DNA of 64,000 nucleotides from Vasconcelosia minhoensis LEGE 07310 (GTDB lineage Bacteria; Cyanobacteriota; Cyanobacteriia; Phormidesmidales; Phormidesmidaceae): NCBI RefSeq assembly GCF_015207255.1, contig NZ_JADEXG010000006.1, positions 1 to 64,000 of the forward strand, read 5' to 3'. Shown piece by piece: positions 44,244 to 54,400 of this stretch (position 1 is its first letter; each line of letters starts with the position of its first letter). The notes under the pieces were generated by a model. It saw only the letters and a program-made list of their open reading frames with translations, ran no database searches and was not told where the DNA came from. The position numbers and the translations under genes were made by a program.

Positions 44244-45335
44244 TTATTGGCGAAACTGCTGAAAGACCTCAAGCTGAGTCGTGTCGCGCACGATCAGAAA
44301 CAGGCCCAGCCCCAGCAGCAGAAACAGGCCCGTCTGCATCACATTTTCCTGTACCCGAGAAGGCAGTGGCTTACCGCGCAGCGCCTCAATCAGCAAAAAG
44401 GCAAGCTGCCCGCCGTCCAGGGCCGGCAGCGGCAGAATGTTGATGATAGCCAGGTTGATGCTGATGATGGCGGTGAAAGGAAATAAGCTGGCGGCATTAT
44501 CAGAAACCAGTCCAGCGCCCTGCTCCACAATTTTGACCGGGCCTGCCACCTGACTCGCCATCGAAGAAAAATTGGTCAACAGCGTCGCAAACCCTTGAAT
44601 AGTCCGCTCCAACATGCCCTGAAATTCCTGGGCGGCCATCGTCAAGACTTCGATCGGATTTTTGGCCCGACGGTAGGTAACGGTGCCGTTGGGCTGAAGC
44701 TGGACGCCGATTACCGCATTACCATCCGGACCCGCTTCTGGGACAACGGTAACGTCTAGCTCGCGGTCAAACCGCTGAATCGTCAGATCGACCGGCTGGT
44801 TAGGGCTGGCCTGAATAATCTGAATCAGCTTCTGAATGGTATTTTCGTTCCCTTCTAGCGGTTGGCCCTCAGCCGCGATAATGATGTCACCTGCCTTAAT
44901 TCCCGCTTCTGCTGCGGGTGAGCGGTCAGACATGACCTGGGGAATCACGACCCCAGGCTGAAGGTTGAAGCTTTCGGGTACGCCGACCGTCCCAAACTGC
45001 ACGACAAACACTAAGTAGGCAAAGACCAGATTGGCAATGACGCCAGCGCTAATCACGATGGCCCGATCCAGAATGGGTCGGTTGCCCAGCAGGTCCGGAT
45101 CGTTTTCGGGAATTTTGCTGTCGGGATCGTCGTCTGGAAAGCCGACAAAGCCGCCCAGAGGAAAGGCCCGCAGCGCGTATTCGGTCTCGGCTCCCTGATA
45201 TTTCCATAGGATTGGCCCGAAGCCAATCGAGAAGCGGTTGACGTGGATCCCCTGGAGCCGGGCCGCTGTGAAGTGGCCGAGCTCGTGGACAACGATAAGG
45301 AGAGCGAGAACTGCGATCGCGGCCAGAACGGACAT
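44244..45335 (-). CDS. rseP: site-2 protease (RseP family, M50)
   Basis: 363 residues, polytopic. Zinc-binding HELGHF motif near residue 17 in the first helix, an internal PDZ domain (about residues 108-190, GVVIPQVMSDRSPAAEAGIKAGDIIIAAEGQPL) and the NILPLPALDGGQL motif for the third ligand. Cleaves membrane proteins such as anti-sigma factors. Immediately downstream of serS and upstream of nth; probably one long leftward transcript. Confidence 0.93.
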   Translation of the reverse strand: MSVLAAIAVLALLIVVHELGHFTAARLQGIHVNRFSIGFGPILWKYQGAETEYALRAFPLGGFVGFPDDDPDSKIPENDPDLLGNRPILDRAIVISAGVIANLVFAYLVFVVQFGTVGVPESFNLQPGVVIPQVMSDRSPAAEAGIKAGDIIIAAEGQPLEGNENTIQKLIQIIQASPNQPVDLTIQRFDRELDVTVVPEAGPDGNAVIGVQLQPNGTVTYRRAKNPIEVLTMAAQEFQGMLERTIQGFATLLTNFSSMASQVAGPVKIVEQGAGLVSDNAASLFPFTAIISINLAIINILPLPALDGGQLAFLLIEALRGKPLPSRVQENVMQTGLFLLLGLGLFLIVRDTTQLEVFQQFRQ

Positions 45336-45419
45336 ACGCGGAATCTAAATTGCTAAGGTTAACTTTTCTTATTGTACAAGGCCGGGTGGGGATCGGTGGA
45401 AGCCCCGTTCTGCCGCAGG

Positions 45420-46706
<1,287 letters not shown>

Positions 46707-46728
46707 CTATCGTGCCGATAAACCACAA

Positions 46729-46914
46729 TACAGCGTTTCTGAAGCTAGTGAGGTACGCAAACAGCCGCGACGTCCTTGAGTCTAGGCCATTGACTGTACC
46801 TCACCCGGCAAGGAAACGCTGTAGTCGGGCGGGCATCTCGTCTGCAAGCTTTCTACAGATCCAATGCCTACCCGACTAAACGGATTTGCTGCGGCGCATT
46901 AGCGCGCCACAGCA
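46729..46914. ncRNA. structured element between nfu and serS (leader RNA or ncRNA)
   Basis: Three consecutive stem-loops in 186 bases. (1) TACAGCGTTTC 46729-46739 pairs with 46813-46823, an internal loop of about 7/8 bases, then GTGAGGTAC 46748-46756 pairs with 46796-46804, with an inner AGTC/GACT helix. (2) TAGTCGGG 46822-46829 pairs with 46871-46878, continued by a GGGCAT helix and an inner TCTG/CAGA. (3) TGCTG-C-GGCGC 46887-46897 pairs with 46904-46914. The palindromic nature leaves the strand open. As a minus-strand leader it would precede serS by 32 bases; it could also be an independent RNA. It has no T-box signature (TGGNACCGCG). Confidence 0.6.
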
Positions 46915-46929
46915 GCTGTTTGCGTTTCG

Positions 46930-47169
46930 CTAGACAACCTGTTCAATCTCAGCAATCTCAGGAATGAACTCCCGCAGCCGCCGCTCAATCCCCATGCGCA
47001 GGGTCATGGCCGAGCTGGGGCAGGAGCCACAGGCCCCTTGCAGCCGCAGCTTCACCACGGGGCCGTCGAGCTCTACCAGCTCCACGTTGCCGCCGTCGGC
47101 CATCAGATAGGGGCGCAGCTCGTCGAGCACTTGCTCAACATTATCTCTAGTTAAAGCCAGGGTTGACAT
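46930..47169 (-). CDS. nfu: NifU-like (Nfu) iron-sulphur scaffold protein
   Basis: 79 residues, a complete stand-alone Nfu domain: [12 protein letters not shown] and the cluster-binding CGSCPSS (CxxC) followed by [17 protein letters not shown]. It assembles and passes Fe-S clusters; in cyanobacteria such Nfu proteins serve photosystem I and other clusters. The start has AAGGAATCT in front. It is followed by the structured element above, before serS. Confidence 0.95.
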   Translation of the reverse strand: MSTLALTRDNVEQVLDELRPYLMADGGNVELVELDGPVVKLRLQGACGSCPSSAMTLRMGIERRLREFIPEIAEIEQVV

Positions 47170-47220
47170 AGATTCCTTGTGAATATCATTGACAGCTAAT
47201 TCGATTCTAGCGGCTGTCGG

Positions 47221-47778
47221 TCAAACGTTGGGCCGCGCCTGCAATTCATCCAGCCGGGCCAGGACTTCGGCACTGTGAATAGGAGGCCGAACGCCTAGGA
47301 AGCGATCGCGCAATATCCCATCCGGATCGATCAGGTAGGTATGCCGCATTGACATGGGACTAATCCAAGAGCCGTAGGTACGGCTAACTTCTCCCTGCGG
47401 ATCGGACAGCAGTGGAAAGGTCAGCGCTTCGGCATCGCAGAACTCCGCATGAGAATCGACGCTGTCGGCGCTAACGCCCACCACCTGAGCATTGCGGGCC
47501 TGATATTCGCCCAGGTCGCGCTGAAACCTTTGAGCCTCCAGGGTGCAGCCGGGAGTAAAGTCGCGGGGATAAAAATAGAGCACCACCCATTGGCCGCGAT
47601 AGTCCGTCAGCGCCACTTCGCCATCGCCGCTGTTGGTCGGCAGGGAAAAATCGGGGGCGATTTCGCCCAGGGGAATTTGTGGCCCGCCCAGAGCATAAGC
47701 CGGATTGACCCAGCCCATTAGGGTCAGGCTGATCAAGCCAAAGGCCAGCAGCGATTGAATTAAATGGCGACGCAGCAT
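47221..47778 (-). CDS. exported PrxQ-like peroxiredoxin missing the usual resolving Cys
   Basis: 185 residues. A signal peptide (MLRRHLIQSLLAFGLISLTLMGWVNPAYA, cleavage after AYA) targets the periplasm or thylakoid lumen. The PrxQ domain follows (APDFSLPTN). The peroxidatic Cys is in FTPGCTLEAQRF; the resolving position five residues later holds Gln, while another Cys occurs in HAEFCDAEA. It may therefore work as a 1-Cys enzyme or use the distant Cys. Signal has Arg-Arg near the start, which could fit the Tat pathway. Confidence 0.9.
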   Translation of the reverse strand: MLRRHLIQSLLAFGLISLTLMGWVNPAYALGGPQIPLGEIAPDFSLPTNSGDGEVALTDYRGQWVVLYFYPRDFTPGCTLEAQRFQRDLGEYQARNAQVVGVSADSVDSHAEFCDAEALTFPLLSDPQGEVSRTYGSWISPMSMRHTYLIDPDGILRDRFLGVRPPIHSAEVLARLDELQARPNV

Positions 47779-47834
47779 GATATCAACAACGAAACTGTTA
47801 ACACAAGTTTACAATCGCCGTTTCGTAAAACCAA

Positions 47835-47889
47835 GGTTTTCTGGAGGTTTTCTGGAGGTTTTCTGGAGGTTTTCTGGGGGTTTTCTGGG
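47835..47889. repeat. five tandem copies of an 11-bp unit
   Basis: GGTTTTCTGGA occurs five times head to tail at 47835, 47846, 47857, 47868 and 47879; the last two copies end GGG rather than GGA. The array sits in the short gap just after the pth stop codon. The unit length is not a multiple of three and no gene runs across it. Confidence 0.97.
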
Positions 47890-47890
47890 C

Positions 47891-48526
47891 TCAAACCGCA
47901 ATTTCTTTGCCGTTGTAGAAATTCATCGCCGGTTCAACGCCCTTGCACAAACTTATCTCCACCGCGTCAACCGCCACCGGAATGACTGCGTCTATCAGCT
48001 TCCGCTCATCGGGGCCAAACCGACCGAGAACGTAGGAAATCACCGCATTGTCGCTCCCCTTCTCTGAGCTGCCGATGCCCACCCGCAGCCGGGGAAAATC
48101 CTGAGTCCCCAGGTGGGAAATGATCGATTTCATGCCGTTATGGCCCCCCGCCGAGCCGGAGAGTCGCAGCCGCAGCTTACCGACGGGCAGATCCATATCG
48201 TCGTAAATCACCAGCACTGAGCCAGGGTCGAGCTTATACCAGTCCACTACGGCCCGGACGGCCCGGCCCGAATGGTTCATATAGGTCGTCGGCTTCAGCA
48301 AAATGATGCGATCTTGCTCAGCCGACCGGAACTCAGCCGCTACCCCCTGAAACCGCCGATTTTCATCGAGCGAAACCGACCGGCTTTTGGCCAGCCTGTC
48401 TAGGATTTCAAAGCCGATATTGTGGCGAGTTCGGTCATACTTCGGCCCGGGGTTCCCCAGTCCGACGATCAGGCGCGGTCGGATCTGACCCGCTTCAGCT
48501 GCATCCCCCGCTTCAGCTGCATTCAT
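47891..48526 (-). CDS. pth: peptidyl-tRNA hydrolase
   Basis: 211 residues. Frees tRNA from stalled peptidyl-tRNA. Diagnostic blocks are LIVGLGNPGPKYDRTRHNIGFEIL (with the catalytic His), KPTTYMNHSG, YDDMDLPVGKLRLR and GSAGGHNGMKSII. A short Ala/Gly/Glu-rich N-terminal extension of about 15 residues precedes the domain. Its 3' end abuts the 11-bp tandem repeats. Confidence 0.96.
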   Translation of the reverse strand: MNAAEAGDAAEAGQIRPRLIVGLGNPGPKYDRTRHNIGFEILDRLAKSRSVSLDENRRFQGVAAEFRSAEQDRIILLKPTTYMNHSGRAVRAVVDWYKLDPGSVLVIYDDMDLPVGKLRLRLSGSAGGHNGMKSIISHLGTQDFPRLRVGIGSSEKGSDNAVISYVLGRFGPDERKLIDAVIPVAVDAVEISLCKGVEPAMNFYNGKEIAV

Positions 48527-48549
48527 GGAGCACTCCGTTTCAATAGCGC

Positions 48550-48948
48550 TTAGGCAGCAGGCTGTTCGACCTTGTCAGCCGCGTCCGGCGAGTCTTCTGA
48601 TGATTCGTTAGGAGCGGATTCTGTGGGAGCAGATTCTGTCGGAGATTGAGCGATCGCGGTTTCCTTATCCTCTACTTCAGCCGCCACCTCTGTCCTCGTC
48701 GCTTCGGGCGAAAGGGCTTTGGGTTCGGGCTTTTCTAATGTCGCCTTCATCGGCTGAGCGACCGACTTCTCAATTCGCTCAGCCTCTTTCTTAAACTCAG
48801 TCTCAAATTCCTTAGAGGCATCCTGAAAACTTTTCAGCGCCTTGCCCACGCTCCGACCAATTTCAGGCAGCTTTTTCGGACCAAACACCAGCAGCGCCAC
48901 CACCATGATCAGCGCCATCTCAGGCAGGCCAATGCCGAAAATATTCAT
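48550..48948 (-). CDS. tatA: twin-arginine translocase subunit TatA/TatE
   Basis: 132 residues. Single N-terminal membrane helix (MNIFGIGLPEMALIMVVALLVFGP with the FGPKKLPEIGR hinge), amphipathic helix and a long acidic, Glu/Ser/Pro-rich tail. Forms the pore of the Tat pathway that exports folded proteins across thylakoid and plasma membrane. On the minus strand it lies between psbH and pth, 23 bases from the latter. Confidence 0.95.
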   Translation of the reverse strand: MNIFGIGLPEMALIMVVALLVFGPKKLPEIGRSVGKALKSFQDASKEFETEFKKEAERIEKSVAQPMKATLEKPEPKALSPEATRTEVAAEVEDKETAIAQSPTESAPTESAPNESSEDSPDAADKVEQPAA

Positions 48949-49169
48949 GAAATCAGGTCTCCCAAGTACAAAAGCGCTGCTCTCAAGCAGCTATCTAATC
49001 AGCTTACCTGAAGAATAAAAAGTATATTAGGCCAACCCGAATTAGCGCCAGTCTTAGCACCAGCGCTAATTCGGGTAGCCCAAGACCGAACATATTCACC
49101 CTATATTCCTGGCAACGTTCATGAGACCAGGTTCATTCAGCTCGGCTCAGCAACCTGTCTCGGCAAGTG

Positions 49170-49373
49170 TTAGATACCGAGACTTCTCCAATCAACGTTG
49201 ACGTTGTTGAGAATGAGTGAAGAGTTGTAAAGCTGAAGGATAATCAGCAAGAAAACTAGGAAAAGCAAAATAAAAACAGCCATCACGGGCGTCGTTCCCC
49301 AGCCTGGGGAAACCTTTCCATATTCAGAGTTTAGGGGCTTGAGAAGATTGCCCAACCGCGTGCGCTGTGCCAT
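49170..49373 (-). CDS. psbH: photosystem II reaction centre protein PsbH
   Basis: 67 residues: short cytosolic N-terminus ([25 protein letters not shown]), one membrane helix ([20 protein letters not shown]) and a short lumenal end. A small stabilising subunit of photosystem II. Divergent from psbN with 80 bases between, the conserved cyanobacterial arrangement. Confidence 0.97.
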   Translation of the reverse strand: MAQRTRLGNLLKPLNSEYGKVSPGWGTTPVMAVFILLFLVFLLIILQLYNSSLILNNVNVDWRSLGI

Positions 49374-49453
49374 GGGTTACCTGTGATAAACGTTGATTAA
49401 TATTCTGTAATATCTAATATCATAAAATCAGTGTCGCTAAAAGCTTAAGCATC

Positions 49454-49588
49454 ATGATAGATTCTGCAACAGTTCTTATCGTTTCGGTCGGGACGTTGGT
49501 CCTCGGCTTCACTGGTTTCGCCGTCTACACGGCTTTTGGCCCCCCGGGGAAGCAGCTCAGCGATCCGTTCGAAGACCATGAGGACTAG
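49454..49588 (+). CDS. psbN: PsbN, photosystem II assembly factor
   Basis: 44 residues, too short for many gene finders. ATG at 49454, stop TAG at 49586-49588. Hydrophobic helix (TVLIVSVGTLVLGFTGFAVYTAFG) and the conserved C-terminal QLSDPFEDHED. It is required for photosystem II assembly rather than being a stable subunit. It is transcribed opposite to psbH, as known in cyanobacteria and chloroplasts. Confidence 0.95.
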   Translation: MIDSATVLIVSVGTLVLGFTGFAVYTAFGPPGKQLSDPFEDHED

Positions 49589-49646
49589 CAATCCGACTGG
49601 AAACCTGAGGAAAGAACTTTGACAGACGGCTAGGTTTTGGCATCGA

Positions 49647-49689
49647 AGGCAAAGCAGTCTAGGCAGTCTAGCTTAGGCCGTTTTTGCCT
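49647..49689 (+). other. stem-loop with internal duplicated GCAGTCTAG in rpsP leader region
   Basis: AGGCAAA and TTTGCCT pair around a loop that contains GCAGTCTAG twice in tandem (49654-49671). A second small hairpin, CCTGG with CCAGG, overlaps its 3' flank (49687-49705). These lie in the 230-base gap between psbN and rpsP and may be the psbN terminator or an rpsP leader. Confidence 0.4.
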
Positions 49690-49818
49690 GGGTACGGTCA
49701 CCAGGGGGAAGTAGGTGATATGATTAAGTGCTTTAGGGCATTCCGCACCGCTGTGGACTGCTTTCAAAAGGTTGAATATTGACTGTAATGGCGTTGCCAA
49801 TAGGTTTTTCGGAAGTTC

Positions 49819-50067
49819 ATGATTAAATTGCGATTGAAGCGCTACGGCAAAAAGCGCGAGGTTAGCTATCGAATTGTCGCGATGAAGGCACAGGATCGGC
49901 GCGACGGTCGGCCTTTAGAAGAGCTGGGTTTTTACAACCCCCGGACTGACGAGACCCGGCTAGAGGTACCTGCCATCGTCAAATGGCTAAAAGAAGGCGC
50001 TCAGCCGACCAAGACGGTTGAGCATATTTTGAAGCGGGCAAACGTTTACGAGCAGCTGAGTAGCTAG
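49819..50067 (+). CDS. rpsP: 30S ribosomal protein S16
   Basis: 82 residues, typical bS16: [22 protein letters not shown], the [15 protein letters not shown] block and the C-terminal [26 protein letters not shown]. First gene of a rightward rpsP-khpA-phoH unit, with 11 bases to khpA. Confidence 0.98.
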   Translation: MIKLRLKRYGKKREVSYRIVAMKAQDRRDGRPLEELGFYNPRTDETRLEVPAIVKWLKEGAQPTKTVEHILKRANVYEQLSS

Positions 50068-50078
50068 ATTTGGGTTCT

Positions 50079-50429
50079 GTGACCACACCTGATTTTGAAG
50101 CGTTGGTGCGATATCTGGTAGAGCCTTTTTTAGACGCGCCAGAGTCCCTAAAAGTTCATTTTGAATCCCTATCGGGCGGGAAGCGGATTTGGATTCGCCT
50201 GGCGTTTGACGAGAGTGAAGACAAGGGGCGCGTATTTGGCCGCGGCGGACGCAACATCAAGGCGATTCGCAATGTGGTCATGGCGACGGGAAAGCTCCAT
50301 GACATTACGGCAAATTTGAACGTCTACGGAGAGCCCACGGGCGGCAGCCAGGAGCGGGGTGGGCAGCCTCGGTCTAGCGATCGCCGATCGCGACCTGCCT
50401 ACAGTCCACCCAAGCGCCGTCAGCAATAG
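50079..50429 (+). CDS. khpA: KH-domain RNA-binding protein (KhpA/YlqC type)
   Basis: 116 residues from the GTG at 50079 (a TTG at 50070 adds three residues). A single type II KH-like domain (YLVEPFLDAPESLKVHFESLSGGKRIWIRLAF ... GRVFGRGGRNIKAIRNVVMATG) with the GRGGRNIKAI RNA-binding loop, then a basic, Arg/Ser/Pro-rich tail. Sits between rpsP and phoH, the usual linkage in many bacteria. Confidence 0.92.
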   Translation: MTTPDFEALVRYLVEPFLDAPESLKVHFESLSGGKRIWIRLAFDESEDKGRVFGRGGRNIKAIRNVVMATGKLHDITANLNVYGEPTGGSQERGGQPRSSDRRSRPAYSPPKRRQQ

Positions 50430-50473
50430 CGATTCGGCTCGCTCTATGGCCCTCATTTGCAGTCTGCGATCGC

Positions 50474-51427
50474 ATGGGAAATACTTTTAAGCTTGAATTT
50501 TCCAGTCCGGAAATCGCCATGGCGCTGGCCGGCCCCCATGAGGAAAATCTCAGGCGCATTGCCCAGCAGACCGGGGCCAAGCTGGTGCTTCGGGGCAGTG
50601 AGCTGACAATTATCGGCACCGAGACTCAAATGGACCGCAGCCGCCGGATTGTTCAGACGCTGGAGCCGACCTGGGGGCAGGGGCAGACGGTTGCGATCGC
50701 GGATATCATGACGGCGATCCACGCCCTCGATACCCACCGCGAAGCCGAGCTAGAGAGCCTACAAAAAGACGTCGTCGCTCGCACCCGCCGGGGCGAAACG
50801 ATTCGGGCCAAGACCTTTCGGCAGCGCCAGTACGTGCAGGCCCTGCGCTCTAGCGACCTGACCTTCTGTACCGGCCCAGCTGGCACTGGCAAGACATTTC
50901 TGGCAGCGATGGTGGCCGTGCAGGCGCTGCTGAACGATGAGTACGAGCGGCTGATTCTCACCCGCCCTGCCGTCGAGGCAGGCGAACGCCTGGGGTTTCT
51001 GCCGGGCGACCTCCAGCAGAAGGTCAACCCCTACCTGCGACCGCTGTACGATGCCCTGCATGAGCTGCTCGACCCGGAGAAAATTCCCAGCCTGATGGAG
51101 CGCGGTATCATCGAAATTGCGCCGCTGGCCTACATGCGCGGTCGCACCCTGAGTAACGCCTTTGTGATTCTGGACGAAGCCCAAAACACGACGCCAGCTC
51201 AGATGAAAATGGTCTTGACTCGCCTGGGGTTCAAGTCTCGTATGGTGGTGACTGGCGACGTCACCCAGACCGACCTGCCCCGCTATCAGGACTCCGGGCT
51301 GGCCGCGTCGATTCGCATTCTGGCCAAGGTGAGCGGCATCGCCTTTTGTGAATTGACTAAGGCCGACGTCGTGCGCCACCCGCTGGTACAGCGCATCGTC
51401 GCGGCCTATGAGCAGTTCGAAACCTGA
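50474..51427 (+). CDS. phoH: PhoH-family ATPase
   Basis: 317 residues. N-terminal KH-like part (about residues 1-70), then a PhoH/RecA-like ATPase domain: Walker A FCTGPAGTGKTFLA, TRPAVEAGERLGFLPGDLQQKVNPYLRPLYD, Walker B FVILDEAQNTTPAQMK and VVTGDVTQTDLP. Probably an RNA-associated ATPase or helicase. The family also includes YbeZ, which partners the rRNA nuclease YbeY, not seen in this window. Confidence 0.94.
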   Translation: MGNTFKLEFSSPEIAMALAGPHEENLRRIAQQTGAKLVLRGSELTIIGTETQMDRSRRIVQTLEPTWGQGQTVAIADIMTAIHALDTHREAELESLQKDVVARTRRGETIRAKTFRQRQYVQALRSSDLTFCTGPAGTGKTFLAAMVAVQALLNDEYERLILTRPAVEAGERLGFLPGDLQQKVNPYLRPLYDALHELLDPEKIPSLMERGIIEIAPLAYMRGRTLSNAFVILDEAQNTTPAQMKMVLTRLGFKSRMVVTGDVTQTDLPRYQDSGLAASIRILAKVSGIAFCELTKADVVRHPLVQRIVAAYEQFET

Positions 51428-51478
51428 GCTGGCTCCAAATTTTTGATGACTTTGATGACGTTGAGTGACTGATTCTGC

Positions 51479-54400
51479 ATGGCAATCTTACACGGCAGTT
51501 GGCGACCAGACCTGCAGCGGTTTTTCCTCTGGGGTGAAACCTGGCGGCGGCTAGACGCCGAGGGAATGACCGAACCGGTACCGACCTACCCCTACCAGGT
51601 GAGTCGCGACGAGCTGGCCGATCTGATTCAAGCTCAGCAGTCCCTGCCGGAGGCGCTTGATCTGGGCTGGCTGCTTGACTATCTGACGGTGCCCCAGTCC
51701 AGCCGCAGCAAGCGTACCGGTGGCACAGTAGTAAAGGCCAAGACCGCTACTCACTGGCAGTCTTTGACCGTAGCGCTGCCCGCTCAGCGGTCGAGTGATA
51801 GCGTTCTACCTCAGCATTCTGCCGAAGCATCGGAGCCTTCGGCTGCCGACAGCGTGCTCTATCCCTGGCAGGTGGAGGGACTGCTGCTGCCGCCCGCTGC
51901 CGCGATGCAGCTGCTCAACAGCCTGCCGTTGGGGCTGGCCGACAGCGGCTCAATCATCGGGGCCGAGCTGCGCTACTGGTCGCACGTCACCCGCTGGGGT
52001 TTGGACCTGCTGGTGCGGGCTAAGTTTATTCCGACCGTTAGCGCCGACCGCAAAGGCGCGATCGCGCAGTGGCAGATCCTGCTCGACAGCGCCGTAGACC
52101 AGACCCGGCTACAGCAGTTTAGCGATCGCATGCCCCTCACCTGCCGGTTTTATCAGACCGAAGCCCTGGCTAAGGAAACATCCCTGGCGCCCTGGGTCAA
52201 TCTCCCTGCCGCGCCCCAGCCGCTGCTCCGCAGTTTTCTAGAGACCTTGGTCAGTCATCAGGTTCGCACTGTGGCCCAGAGCCAGCCCCTGCCCGCCAAT
52301 GCAACCCTGAGTAAGGACCTGCCGCTGCGGGAATGGGTGAATGCGCTAGCGGCCAAGAATCCACACTTTGAAGCGCCCCCCGCTGGGCTGGTGCGCCTCA
52401 ACGACGCCCTGAATACCTGGACCGCCCCGCTGCAAAACGTCGGCGACGCGGTAGCTGCATTTCGCACCTGCCTGGCGTTGGAGCCACCCCCCTCTGGCCA
52501 GCTCGACTGGACATTACACTACGGGCTGCAGGCAACCGCAGACGAGTCTTTTCGGGTCGATGCGGCGACGGTCTGGCAGCATCCGGTGGACCGGTTTTGT
52601 CAGCGCGATCGCTGTATTGACTCCCCTCAGGAAACGCTGCTGGCCGGTTTGGGCAGAGCTGCTCGACTGTACGAACCGATCAAAGAATCGCTCACCACTC
52701 AGAGCCCAGAATCCTGCACCCTCGACCCGATTCAGGCTTACCAGTTCATCAAGGCGACGGCCTGGCGCTTGCAGGACAATGGCTTCGGCGTGATTTTGCC
52801 CTCGAACCTGGTCGATTCCAACGCCGAGGGAAACAGCCGTTTGGGACTCCAGGTCAGCGCTGCTGCGCCCGGTCGCCAGCAGCAGCGGCTGGGGCTCCAG
52901 AGCCTGCTAAAATTCAATTGGAAGCTGTCGATTGGCGGCCAAACCGTCACTCAGGAAGAGTTTAATCAGCTGGTGACCCAGGGCACGCCGCTGGTAGAAA
53001 TCAACGGCCAGTGGGTGGAGCTGAGGCCGCAGGATGTCCGGGCGGCAAAGGATTTTTTTGCCAAACGGCAGGCGCAAAATCAGCTGTCGGTCGAAGATGC
53101 ACTGCGCATCAGCACCGGCGACAATCAGCTGATCGATAAGCTGCCGGTGGTCAAGTTTGAAGCGTCTGGCCAGCTCGAGGATCTGATTACCACGCTGACC
53201 ACTGGCAATCAGACCCTCGACCCGATGACGGAACCCGACGGCTTCCATGGTCAGCTTCGCCCCTATCAGGCCCGCGGCGTCTCCTGGCTGGCTTTCCTGG
53301 AGCAGTGGGGGCTAGGGGCCTGCCTGGCAGACGATATGGGTCTGGGCAAGACGATTCAGCTGATCGCTTTTTTGCTTTACCTGCGGCAGGAGAAGGCGCT
53401 GGACGGCCCGGTGCTGCTAGTCTGCCCGACCTCTGTCCTGACCAACTGGGATCGCGAAGTGCGGCGCTTTGGTCCTGAGCTGAAGACGCTGGTCTATCAC
53501 GGCGATAAGCGTCCCCGCGGTGCGACCTTCGCTAAGGCAGCGGCCAAGGCCAATTTGATTATTACCAGCTACACCCTGGTACACCGCGACCTGAAGGACC
53601 TGAAGCGAGTGCAGTGGCGCGGTCTAGTACTGGACGAAGCGCAGAATATTAAAAATGCTGACGCTCGGCAGTCCCAGGCAGTGCGGCAGCTGGAGGGCGA
53701 TTTTCGCATTGCCCTGACCGGAACACCGGTGGAAAATCGGCTGTCGGAGCTCTGGTCAATTATGGATTTCCTCAACCCAGGCTATTTAGGGCCGCAGAAT
53801 TTCTTCCGACGGCGGTTTGCTACACCAATTGAGCGCTACGGCGATACGGCTTCCTTGCGGACGCTGCGATCGCTGGTGCAGCCCTTTATCCTGCGACGGC
53901 TTAAGACCGACCGCAGCATCATTCAAGACCTGCCCGAAAAGCAGGAGATGACTGTCTTCTGCGGACTCTCCGCCGAGCAGGCCCGGCTGTATCAAAAGCT
54001 GGTGGAGGAAACGCTCAGCACCATCGACGAGGCCGAGGGCGTGCAGCGGCGCGGCCTGATTCTCGGGCTGCTGACCAAGCTAAAGCAGATCTGCAATCAT
54101 CCGGCCCAGTTCCTCAAGCAGGATTCGCTTGGCAAGTACCGCCGATCGGGCAAGCTCCAGCGGCTAGATGAAATGCTGGAGGAGGTGATTGCCGAGGGCG
54201 ATCGCGCTCTGATCTTCACCCAGTTTGCCGAGTGGGGCAAGCTGTTAGAGCGCCACCTCGAAGCCCATCTGAAAGAAGAGGCGATGTTTCTCTACGGCAG
54301 CACCTCTAAGCAAAACCGCGAGGCCATGGTAGACCGCTTTCAGCAGGACCCGAACGGTCCCAAGCTGTTTATCCTTTCCCTCAAGGCAGGGGGCGTCGGC

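Noticed and set aside
46729-46914. T-box leader for serS
   Set aside because: The conserved T-box antiterminator sequence (TGGNACCGCG) is absent and T-boxes are not known in cyanobacteria.
46729-46914. 6S RNA
   Set aside because: Size is similar, but three separate hairpins with no long closing stem and central bubble do not fit the 6S shape.
47777-48067. Open frame on the + strand encoding repeated FSGGFLEVFW units
   Set aside because: It is created by the 11-bp tandem repeats read in different frames and runs over the antisense of pth.
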